A DNA stretch of 5,317 nt from Candidatus Bathyarchaeota archaeon (GTDB taxonomy: Archaea; Thermoproteota; Bathyarchaeia; Bathyarchaeales; Bathyarchaeaceae). Shown here piece by piece: positions 1 to 4,327 of this stretch. Each line of letters opens with the position of its first letter. The stretch's first letter is position 1. The notes under the pieces are model-generated. The model saw only the letters and a list, made by a program, of their open reading frames with translations. It was not told where the DNA came from and did no database searches. The DNA lies in NCBI GenBank assembly GCA_003662715.1, contig QMYO01000152.1, forward strand, positions 1-5,317, given 5' to 3'. Both the position numbers and the translations under genes were made by a program.

Positions 1-179
1 AACGCTACTGCTCTCTCCCCGATCTTCACTTGAAAAGCGTCTATCTTGCTTGGATCTCGTTCCTTCTCATCATCTGAAGACAGATCAGGAAATCTCCAAA
101 CGATGCCCGGATGCTTGTCATGATCCCAACTAAGTATTCGCTCTTTACCTAGAATTTTCCTTATACGTTCAAATGGCAT
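1..179 (-). CDS. SPFH-domain 'virion core protein'-like protein, N-terminal part (gene continues beyond the window's left edge)
   Basis: Only the first 59 codons are present; the C-terminal part lies beyond position 1. The N-terminus carries a block (SWDHDKHPGIVWRFPDL, residues 17-33), then an acidic, charged linker and IDAFQVKIGERAVA. This is the usual opening of the YdjI-type SPFH family, often annotated 'virion core protein': a W-x-D...I-V-W-R-(F/Y)-P strand followed by a 'V.E...AV' strand that begins the SPFH domain. SPFH proteins (stomatin/prohibitin/flotillin superfamily) form membrane-associated oligomeric scaffolds; the YdjI type often ends in a zinc ribbon, which cannot be checked here. 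The ATG at 179 is supported by GGAGGT at 191-186, 6 nt upstream. The gene starts 27 nt after the stop of the EAP30-like gene, so the two are almost certainly co-transcribed. I recognise the family from the N-terminal pattern alone, so the call is good but not certain. Confidence 0.68.
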   Translation of the reverse strand, partial: MPFERIRKILGKERILSWDHDKHPGIVWRFPDLSSDDEKERDPSKIDAFQVKIGERAVA

Positions 180-185
180 ATATTT

Positions 186-191
186 ACCTCC
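186..191 (-). promoter_or_regulatory. Ribosome binding site of the SPFH gene
   Basis: GGAGGT on the minus strand, 6 nt before the ATG at 179 and inside the 27-nt gap after the EAP30-like gene. It fixes the start and shows that the second gene of the operon has its own strong initiation site. Confidence 0.75.
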
Positions 192-206
192 TTCACATTT
201 TTTATC

Positions 207-1292
207 TCAGGTTCTTTCTAATTTATAATCTTCTGTAAATGCTGGAAAAATCCATTTACGGGATACAACATCATACTTACAAATTCCTAATTCTTCCATT
301 TGTTTTAACGCCCTTATCGCTCGTTCGTAAGTCCATTTTGTCTTTAACAAGACCTCCTCAATTGTCAGTTGTCCATTATCCGCGGCCATTCCGAGTATGG
401 TATTTTGATCAGGAGTTGCAGTTACGGGTAGAAGCTCGACGATTTTTATTCCTGAAATTTCCCTTAATCCAGGAATTAATCCCTTTTTCTCTAAAGTACG
501 TACAGCATTCTCCACGTCTTTAATACTAATTCTTAAAGAAGGCTTGGCCGCTTTAATTATTGAATATAATATTGGTAACTTCACAAGACCTCCGGTTTTC
601 ATCTTAATTTTCTCGCCGACTAATAGTATAACATCACTGATTTCCCTTTCAAAAGTAGGTTTTCTAGAAATAGCGGATATGAACCTAGTGAAAATTGACC
701 CTTTATTTTTAGGAACTACTCCTGAATTTATTTCAAGTAAGAATAGATTTTCTCTCTCAGCAAGTTCTTGTAATTCATTGACTTTCTCTTCATAATTGGC
801 AATAATCGAATCTAACGGAACACCTTCCAGACTTGACCGGGATAACTGTAATCGCTCAATTCTTCTAAGAGATTCTTCAGTTTTTTCAAATAATTCAAGA
901 AAATGTGCATCATCTGGTGTGTATGTGTATGCCTTTCTTTCGATCTCCTGCAATTTATCAAATAAATTTCTACACTCAAGGAGCATTAGTTCATCGATAA
1001 ACAATAATCGTGGAATTTCTTCGTCGGCTTTTGTGGGGGTCTCTGTTGAAAATCTCCTTTCAGATCGGAATGCTGGAAGAGAAAGAAATGAACCGTATTC
1101 TATATCATATTTTATTTGTGAGATGCCGTTTTTTAGCCTTTCAATTCTTTTTAGAAAAGTAAATGCTCCTTTATCATATGTTATTTCCATTAATCTGGAG
1201 GTATGTTTTTCTACATTCTTTAAGTAGTTGGTGGCTCTTTGTCTTAAGATTCTGTCGAAAGAGTTAGCCTTTTCTCTTAATTTACTATTCAA
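207..1292 (-). CDS. EAP30/Vps36-like (ESCRT-II type) tandem winged-helix protein with a long helical N-terminal region
   Basis: 361 residues, TTG start. Residues 1-70 and 95-185 are charged and predicted helical or coiled-coil, separated by a polar, probably flexible stretch (about 74-94) and followed by a linker near 190-200. Residues 215-352 read as two winged helices. The first has GGLVKLP (234-240), KDVENAVRTLEKKGLIPG (258-275) and a GIKIVELLP wing (281-289). The second has an NGQLTIEEV helix-turn (306-314), KWTYERAIRALKQMEELG (319-336) and ends in WIFPAF (347-352). The order 'GGL..L', 'D...A...L...G', a short wing, 'D...IL..A...G..T..E', 'KW..ERA...L..L...G', 'W.FPA.F' matches, from memory, eukaryotic Vps22/SNF8 and archaeal proteins annotated EAP30/Vps36 family. 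In ESCRT-II this fold links upstream factors to ESCRT-III on membranes. The N-terminal half is longer than in SNF8 and I do not recognise it. The SPFH gene follows in the same operon. A winged-helix DNA-binding regulator is the main alternative. Confidence 0.66.
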   Translation of the reverse strand: MNSKLREKANSFDRILRQRATNYLKNVEKHTSRLMEITYDKGAFTFLKRIERLKNGISQIKYDIEYGSFLSLPAFRSERRFSTETPTKADEEIPRLLFIDELMLLECRNLFDKLQEIERKAYTYTPDDAHFLELFEKTEESLRRIERLQLSRSSLEGVPLDSIIANYEEKVNELQELAERENLFLLEINSGVVPKNKGSIFTRFISAISRKPTFEREISDVILLVGEKIKMKTGGLVKLPILYSIIKAAKPSLRISIKDVENAVRTLEKKGLIPGLREISGIKIVELLPVTATPDQNTILGMAADNGQLTIEEVLLKTKWTYERAIRALKQMEELGICKYDVVSRKWIFPAFTEDYKLERT

Positions 1293-1298
1293 TTGGAA

Positions 1299-1303
1299 AC
1301 CTC
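1299..1303 (-). promoter_or_regulatory. Ribosome binding site deciding the TTG start of the EAP30-like gene
   Basis: GAGGT on the minus strand, 6 nt before the TTG at 1292-1290. The first in-frame ATG is at residue 35 and has no comparable site, so the TTG is the likely start. Confidence 0.65.
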
Positions 1304-1325
1304 TATTTACAATTTAAGTTTTTCA

Positions 1326-1335
1326 AATATTTAAG
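1326..1335 (-). promoter_or_regulatory. Candidate TATA box for the EAP30-like/SPFH operon
   Basis: The minus strand reads CTTAAATATT here, in a very A/T-rich stretch. A start of transcription about 25 nt downstream would fall near 1305, giving a very short leader that just includes the GAGGT site. A second candidate, TTATAA at 1402-1397, would give a leader of about 80 nt. Sequence alone does not choose between them. Confidence 0.35.
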
Positions 1336-1360
1336 TCTTACTAATAATGTCCAATAGTTC

Positions 1361-1384
1361 CTAATAATTCTTTCCTTTACTCAT
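1361..1384 (-). other. Seven-codon mini-ORF with a near-perfect ribosome binding site, in the leader of the EAP30-like operon
   Basis: The minus strand has GGTGGTGAT at 1395-1387, close to the archaeal consensus GGAGGTGAT, then two A's and ATG at 1384. The frame encodes MSKGKNY and stops with TAG at 1363-1361. Such a good initiation site on so short a frame could be a leader peptide or the start of a frameshifted small gene: shifting by one base after the third codon opens a frame of about 23 more codons. It could also be chance, because TTATAA directly upstream may make this sequence promoter rather than leader. Confidence 0.22.
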
Positions 1385-1412
1385 TTATCACCACCTTATA
1401 ACGTTTTGCATC

Positions 1413-1443
1413 CCTAAAACTCGCCAAATTTGCAAGATTTAGG
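1413..1443. repeat. Nested inverted repeat in the divergent control region
   Basis: Outer arms CCTAAA (1413-1418) and TTTAGG (1438-1443) share almost the same centre, near 1428, as the inner perfect palindrome CAAATTTG (1425-1432). It lies midway between two divergently transcribed genes, as expected for an operator bound by a dimeric regulator. No regulator can be assigned. Confidence 0.35.
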
Positions 1444-1456
1444 CTGGAAAACAACG

Positions 1457-1476
1457 GAACGTAAAACATGAACGTA
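1457..1476. repeat. Direct repeat GAACGTA, 13-bp period, in the divergent control region
   Basis: GAACGTA occurs at 1457-1463 and again at 1470-1476, separated by AAACAT. A seven-base exact repeat within about 270 bp of intergenic DNA, upstream of the 1567 gene, could be a tandem protein-binding site. Chance is possible. Confidence 0.28.
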
Positions 1477-1555
1477 CCAGAATAAGAAAAATCGACTAAA
1501 TGTTCTATAACTTACATCCACAATCAAAATAAACTTAATAATCTCACTTGAAACT

Positions 1556-1562
1556 GGGGGGT
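1556..1562 (+). promoter_or_regulatory. Ribosome binding site deciding the TTG start at 1567
   Basis: GGGGGGT ends 4 nt before the TTG at 1567. An in-frame TGA at 1549-1551 rules out an earlier start, and the first in-frame ATG (residue 48) would remove the signal peptide, so TTG is the start. A/T-rich TATA-like sequences lie upstream (around 1504-1511 and 1531-1540), but I cannot choose between them. Confidence 0.6.
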
Positions 1563-1566
1563 CAAC

Positions 1567-2160
1567 TTGAAATTAGGGATTAAACTGCTTTTCTTGACCT
1601 TACTATTTTTACCCGCTGTCCAGCCCGTAACTTATGCAGCTGTTTACGAATGGACTACTGTAAACACACCTATTCAAAATGCACCTGGGGCACTTGAAGA
1701 TGTGTACATGATGGACCGTTATGACGGCTGGGCCGTAGGTTTGTCAGGAAAAATCCTTCACTGGAACGGTGCTTTCTGGGAAAGTGTCCCGAGTCCGGTT
1801 GGATATGACCTTTTCTCAGTTTACATGATTGACTCAAATAACGGATGGGCAGTAGGAGCTGGAGGAGCCATTATTCATTGGAACGGGTCTGAGTGGGTAG
1901 TGGTTCCTGAACCTCTAGCAGAGGGTTATTATCGCTCGGTACACATGATAAGTTCTGACGAAGGGTGGGCTGTCGGTTCTGAATGGATAGAAATTGAGCC
2001 TAGTCATTGTGAACAACGCCCCAGAATAATTTACTACGGCCCAACACCGCCTGCTCCTCCTCCGCCAAATGTAATCGCCCAACCCCGAGCGGTTGTAAGT
2101 ATCCTTTTAATGTTAAGCGCTTTAGCAAGCTACTTGTTTATAAGAAAAACACGTCAGTAA
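1567..2160 (+). CDS. Secreted, C-terminally membrane-anchored protein with short BNR/Ycf48-like propeller repeats
   Basis: 197 residues, TTG start. Residues 1-24 form a signal peptide (KLGIK, then a hydrophobic core, then a small-residue TYAA site). Two clear repeats of about 39 residues follow: 'L.DVYMMD..DGWAVG..GKILHWNG..WE.VPSP' (43-77) and 'LFSVYMID..NGWAVG.GGAIIHWNG.EWVVVPEP' (82-115). A third begins (YYRSVHMISSDEGWAVGSEW, 121-140) but loses the 'HWNG..W' strand. Then come a proline-rich linker (PTPPAPPPPN, 159-168) and a transmembrane segment (about 175-192) ending in RKTRQ. The repeats belong to the BNR/photosystem II assembly factor-like (Ycf48) propeller type, common in archaeal surface proteins. 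The topology implies a protein on the outer face of the membrane with a short cytoplasmic tail. Two and a half blades cannot close a propeller, so this is a shortened copy or works as an oligomer. No ligand can be inferred. Confidence 0.72.
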   Translation: MKLGIKLLFLTLLFLPAVQPVTYAAVYEWTTVNTPIQNAPGALEDVYMMDRYDGWAVGLSGKILHWNGAFWESVPSPVGYDLFSVYMIDSNNGWAVGAGGAIIHWNGSEWVVVPEPLAEGYYRSVHMISSDEGWAVGSEWIEIEPSHCEQRPRIIYYGPTPPAPPPPNVIAQPRAVVSILLMLSALASYLFIRKTRQ

Positions 2161-2172
2161 CAACTCTAATCT

Positions 2173-2199
2173 ACAAAAACGGTCTCTATTCCTTTTTGT
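2173..2199 (+). terminator. Hairpin with T-run after the secreted-protein gene
   Basis: ACAAAAA (2173-2179) pairs with TTTTTGT (2193-2199). Adding GG (2181-2182) with CC (2191-2192) extends the stem to 9 bp with one bulged C. It starts 13 nt after the stop codon, and the 3' arm is itself a T-run, as in archaeal T-rich terminators. A second T-run at 2251-2256 could act as a backup. Confidence 0.45.
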
Positions 2200-2345
2200 T
2201 AACTGTTGCTAGCTGGTTAGCCGCGCCACAAAGCACGCCTCCACTTTCCCTTTTTTCTAGCTTGAAGAAAATAGTTTGATCGAGATTCGTAAAGTTTCCT
2301 AACCCTTAGTCATCGTTAACAGAAACATTAAGAAGATAAGTGAGT

Positions 2346-2501
2346 TTAGTGTTTTCTTTTTGTTTCCCATTTTATTGTTATTAAAATTGTTGTTAGGATT
2401 GTTAGTAACGCGATGTGAATGTTAAATTCATCGCGGTTGAACTGGATTTGAATTAAAGATGTATGGAGATAACAATGTTGGAAGATGGCGCGTTTAGAGG
2501 T
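2346..2501 (-). pseudogene. Possible remnant: C-terminal transmembrane tail of a lost membrane-anchored protein
   Basis: On the minus strand a 51-codon frame is open from just after a TGA at 2504-2502 to a TAA at 2348-2346 and contains no ATG, GTG or TTG. Its end reads as a typical archaeal surface-protein anchor: a hydrophobic stretch (IHIALLTILTTILITI, residues 28-43 of the open frame) and then a basic tail KWETKRKH at the stop. A protein-like tail without a start suggests the 3' end of a gene whose body was lost. It overlaps the start of the plus-strand 76-residue gene. Chance open sequence in A/T-rich DNA is the alternative. Confidence 0.28.
2409..2435. repeat. Inverted repeat upstream of the 76-residue gene
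   Basis: CGCGAT (2409-2414) pairs with ATCGCG (2430-2435), and GAAT (2417-2420) with ATTC (2426-2429). This gives a 10-bp stem with a two-base bulge and a GTTAA loop. It lies 50-76 nt before the ATG at 2485 and could be an operator or a structured leader. It also lies within the possible decayed anchor sequence, so its conservation would need explaining either way. Confidence 0.35.
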
Positions 2502-2715
2502 TCAAGCGAGTCCTTTAGGAAGGGAAGTTTACAAGTTTTTTAAAGACTACATCTTTAAGGGCTTAAAGCCGATCAGAAAGCTTACTACAGGTTCGCTTGG
2601 AATGTTTGCTGATTGGACTATAAAACCAGAAGAGTTGAAAAATGTTCTTAATAGGGCCGATAGTCTTATGGGGCATGAATGGGAAGAAGCCTTTAAAGCA
2701 GAAAAGAAAAAATAG
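2485..2715 (+). CDS. Small protein of unknown function (76 residues)
   Basis: I do not recognise this protein. It is soluble-looking and highly charged, with a likely amphipathic N-terminal helix (GREVYKFFKDYIF, 12-24), a basic segment (KGLKPIRKL, 25-33), a short Gly/Phe/Trp-containing middle (GSLGMFADW, 36-44), a likely second helix (PEELKNVLNRADSLM, 48-62) and a lysine-rich end (KAEKKK). There is no signal peptide, membrane segment or Cys/His metal site. The start is the first possible one, since TAA at 2470-2472 lies in frame upstream. The only good ribosome binding site nearby, GGAGAT at 2465-2470, is 14 nt away and fits an overlapping out-of-frame ATG at 2475 better, so initiation may be weak, leaderless or coupled. 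The gene stands alone on the plus strand and converges with the transglutaminase-like gene. The even, protein-like composition supports it being real. Confidence 0.55.
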   Translation: MARLEVQASPLGREVYKFFKDYIFKGLKPIRKLTTGSLGMFADWTIKPEELKNVLNRADSLMGHEWEEAFKAEKKK

Positions 2716-2741
2716 ACACCTCAGAACAATTAAGGTAAACT

Positions 2742-2798
2742 ATGGAAGTTGATCCAAAAATGTCGCCACACGCAAGTGCCTCCATTAAAGTTATTTAA
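2742..2798 (+). CDS. Possible 18-residue small ORF after the 76-residue gene
   Basis: ATG at 2742 is preceded by AAGGT (2732-2736) with a 5-nt gap, a reasonable ribosome binding site. The frame encodes MEVDPKMSPHASASIKVI and ends at TAA 2796-2798. It starts 26 nt after the stop of the 76-residue gene and could be translated from the same transcript. It is too short to judge by composition and may be a gene-start remnant or chance. Confidence 0.2.
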   Translation: MEVDPKMSPHASASIKVI

Positions 2799-2839
2799 AC
2801 GCAACTTCAAACTAGATTTTTTATTGCAACTAGCGTTTG
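2797..2839. terminator. Likely terminator zone between the convergent 76-residue and transglutaminase-like genes
   Basis: AAACGC (2797-2802) and GCGTTT (2833-2838) can pair. Alternatively CAAAC and TAG (2808-2815) pair with CTA and GTTTG (2830-2839), with two bases bulged. A six-T run at 2817-2822 lies in the loop and would serve plus-strand termination. The zone sits between the two stop codons. The minus strand has no strong T-run, so termination of the convergent gene is less clear. Confidence 0.35.
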
Positions 2840-2853
2840 TCCTTTTGCTGCCA

Positions 2854-4059
2854 TTAACTCATATGCACTGCAAGAGTAAAGTCTGACTTATCTTGAGATA
2901 ACTCGATTTTTGTTATTTTCCTCATGTTGCCGCATAGCTCGGAATCTAATTTATTTTTTATTGCCCTTGTCAAGGAAAATTCCACAATTTCATCTCTGTC
3001 GTAACGTATTGCAAAATACTTGAGATTTATTTCCGTGTCAGGTTCACTTTTGTTTGAAAGCTGACTTATTCCCAAACTGTAAGCTACTTTATTTGTTATG
3101 ATATCTACATCTAATTGCGGGATATCTCTCACTTTACCCAATTTTTTGTAGCAAATTTTTCTCACCTTAATTGTCCCGTTATTCGCAATCAACTTATATA
3201 GTTGCACATCACCCCCCAGAATCCTATAAATACTAGAATAAACTTTTGACAAGAAGCTACCAGACAATTTTTCACTCCAATAATTAATCCATTTGTTGAA
3301 AGTCATAACAGGTAGGCTTTGGTCTAGAACATACATTTTATCTTTAATTTCAATTGCCGCTGCAACATGCTGTGGAATTGTAATAAAATAGATACTATTT
3401 CTTAATCCATAAGAGCTTATTAGTAATGTTGCGGTAAGTTTAGCGTAATCCCTACAAACAGCTAATCGATATTGCAGAATTTTTCTTATTGGCAAGCTTG
3501 ACTTAAAAGCGTCCGCGAATTTAAATTCTGGCAGAGAAGCTTTGAGGCATCTATATTTTAACATTCCATAAAGCAAAAGAGAAAAAATACTCCCAAAAAT
3601 AATTGAAAGCCCCACGCTTCTTATGATTATTGAGGTATTAGCTACATATACAAATACCACAATGGCGACAATAACCTCGCTAATTAAAATTAAAGCTCCG
3701 ATGAAAAACGTCATAAAGTCACCAAGAAAGAGCCAAAAGATTATTATTATCAGAGGAATCATCCATAAATTCTGCGGAAGAACAAAGAAAAATGCAATGG
3801 CAGAGAGTATATAAAGCAAAGTAAACATTTCAGCTCTTTCATGCCAATATTGAAGATTTCTCTCCTGCCATTCAACAATATTCGTGAGAGTTTCTTTGTA
3901 AGAATCACCAATTAATTTTTTTGATAGTTCTTTTGTTTCCTCACATTCCAAGTCCTCTTTTGATGGTAAAAACTGACTATATGACACCTGTCTCGAAAAC
4001 CACCATCTGATATTTCTTAAGGCTACTTTTAACCTTTCACCCATATCTTCATCAATCAT
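2854..4059 (-). CDS. Membrane-anchored transglutaminase-like cysteine protein
   Basis: 401 residues. A charged cytoplasmic-looking N-terminus (1-75, with a helical segment around 55-75) is followed by four hydrophobic segments (about 78-94, 97-112, 116-139 and 144-166). A transglutaminase-like core comes next, with all three expected catalytic residues in order: Cys202 in RLAVCRDYAKL, His231 in IPQHVAAAIEI and Asp246 in MYVLDQSLP. The remaining 150 residues are soluble and unassigned. Archaeal transglutaminase-like proteins of this kind (the DUF553-type group, as I recall) are usually thought to be cysteine proteases or amide-transfer enzymes; the substrate is unknown. The catalytic domain follows an even number of segments, so it probably faces the same side as the N-terminus, most likely the cytoplasm. 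The ATG at 4059 has only a weak AAGG 11 nt upstream; ATG at residue 6 is an alternative start. The nuclease gene lies upstream on the same strand, 268 nt away. Confidence 0.75.
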   Translation of the reverse strand: MIDEDMGERLKVALRNIRWWFSRQVSYSQFLPSKEDLECEETKELSKKLIGDSYKETLTNIVEWQERNLQYWHERAEMFTLLYILSAIAFFFVLPQNLWMIPLIIIIFWLFLGDFMTFFIGALILISEVIVAIVVFVYVANTSIIIRSVGLSIIFGSIFSLLLYGMLKYRCLKASLPEFKFADAFKSSLPIRKILQYRLAVCRDYAKLTATLLISSYGLRNSIYFITIPQHVAAAIEIKDKMYVLDQSLPVMTFNKWINYWSEKLSGSFLSKVYSSIYRILGGDVQLYKLIANNGTIKVRKICYKKLGKVRDIPQLDVDIITNKVAYSLGISQLSNKSEPDTEINLKYFAIRYDRDEIVEFSLTRAIKNKLDSELCGNMRKITKIELSQDKSDFTLAVHMS

Positions 4060-4126
4060 AAAATAAACAGCCTTTGTTTATTTTGTTTTACTCCTCCTCA
4101 ACCAGCTAATTGTAGGCTATCTCTTT

Positions 4127-4225
4127 ATGGGGCGTATCGCTATGATTCAAATTTGTCTATGGCAACAGAAACAAATGAGTGTGAAGGCAAAACTTGACGC
4201 CTTAGTGGCGCAAATGATACATTAA
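4127..4225 (+). CDS. Possible 32-residue small ORF antisense to the intergenic region
   Basis: ATG at 4127 opens a frame ending at TAA 4223-4225. Its second half, from an internal Met at residue 17, reads MSVKAKLDALVAQMIH, a plausible amphipathic helix. Neither start has a convincing ribosome binding site. It may be a small gene, the severed start of a lost gene, or chance; I favour chance or remnant. Confidence 0.15.
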   Translation: MGRIAMIQICLWQQKQMSVKAKLDALVAQMIH

Positions 4226-4281
4226 CAAAAACATAAGACGCAGGGGAGAGATAGAGAAGCTTTAGCAAAATGAATAGCTTG

Positions 4282-4308
4282 TGTTTTGTTATGTCTCCTA
4301 ACAAAACA
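4282..4308 (-). terminator. Perfect 10-bp inverted repeat after the nuclease stop codon
   Basis: TGTTTTGTTA (4282-4291) and TAACAAAACA (4299-4308) pair perfectly around a 7-nt loop. It starts 20 nt after the nuclease stop (minus strand), and on that strand a T-run (CTATTTTTG) comes just before the stem. The position suits a terminator or an mRNA 3'-end stabiliser for the nuclease gene. The absence of a T-run after the stem leaves an operator role open. Confidence 0.4.
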
Positions 4309-4327
4309 AAAATAGTTCACATTTGAA

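Larger units (their letters stand above)
2161..2484. other. Intergenic stretch of 324 nt without a recognisable intact gene
   Basis: It holds a likely terminator hairpin just after the 1567 gene, a second T-run (CCC then TTTTTT, 2248-2256), a weak imperfect stem (GTTTC at 2294-2298 and TAAC at 2300-2303, against GTTA at 2315-2318 and GAAAC at 2322-2326), and from 2346 rightward a start-less open stretch on the minus strand that looks like a decayed membrane-anchor tail. I see no tRNA, C/D-box RNA pattern or riboswitch. Confidence 0.5.
4060..4327. other. Intergenic stretch of 268 nt between the nuclease and transglutaminase-like genes
   Basis: It contains a 10-bp hairpin next to the nuclease stop, a small GC stem (CGCC at 4198-4201 with GGCG at 4207-4210), a six-base inverted pair (ATTTGT at 4151-4156 and ACAAAT at 4171-4176), and on the minus strand a purine-rich GAGGAGGAG (4099-4091). 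That motif resembles a strong ribosome binding site but lies 31 nt before the transglutaminase-like start. A plus-strand frame of 32 codons (4127-4225) crosses it. The length suggests the two flanking genes have separate promoters. Confidence 0.45.

Noticed and set aside
239..1227. Three plus-strand open frames opposite the EAP30-like gene (239-523, 544-795, 796-1227)
   Set aside because: They lie wholly antisense to a gene with clear domain signatures and a good ribosome binding site. Their translations are Ser/Leu/Phe-rich without recognisable motifs, as expected of shadow frames.
650..1292. Assigning an ESCRT-III Snf7 domain to the N-terminal half of the EAP30-like protein
   Set aside because: It is helical and charged, but I see no specific Snf7 pattern; helical composition alone does not support the name. 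Kept only as a question in the findings.
2161..2345. A tRNA or small structured RNA in the gap after the secreted-protein gene
   Set aside because: No cloverleaf, T-loop (GTTC) arrangement or C/D-box pair could be built. The stems found are short and imperfect apart from the terminator hairpin.
4141..4211. A riboswitch or attachment site in the nuclease-transglutaminase intergenic region
   Set aside because: Only isolated 4-6 bp inverted pairs (ATTTGT/ACAAAT, CGCC/GGCG) are present, with no conserved core or direct repeats flanking a segment.
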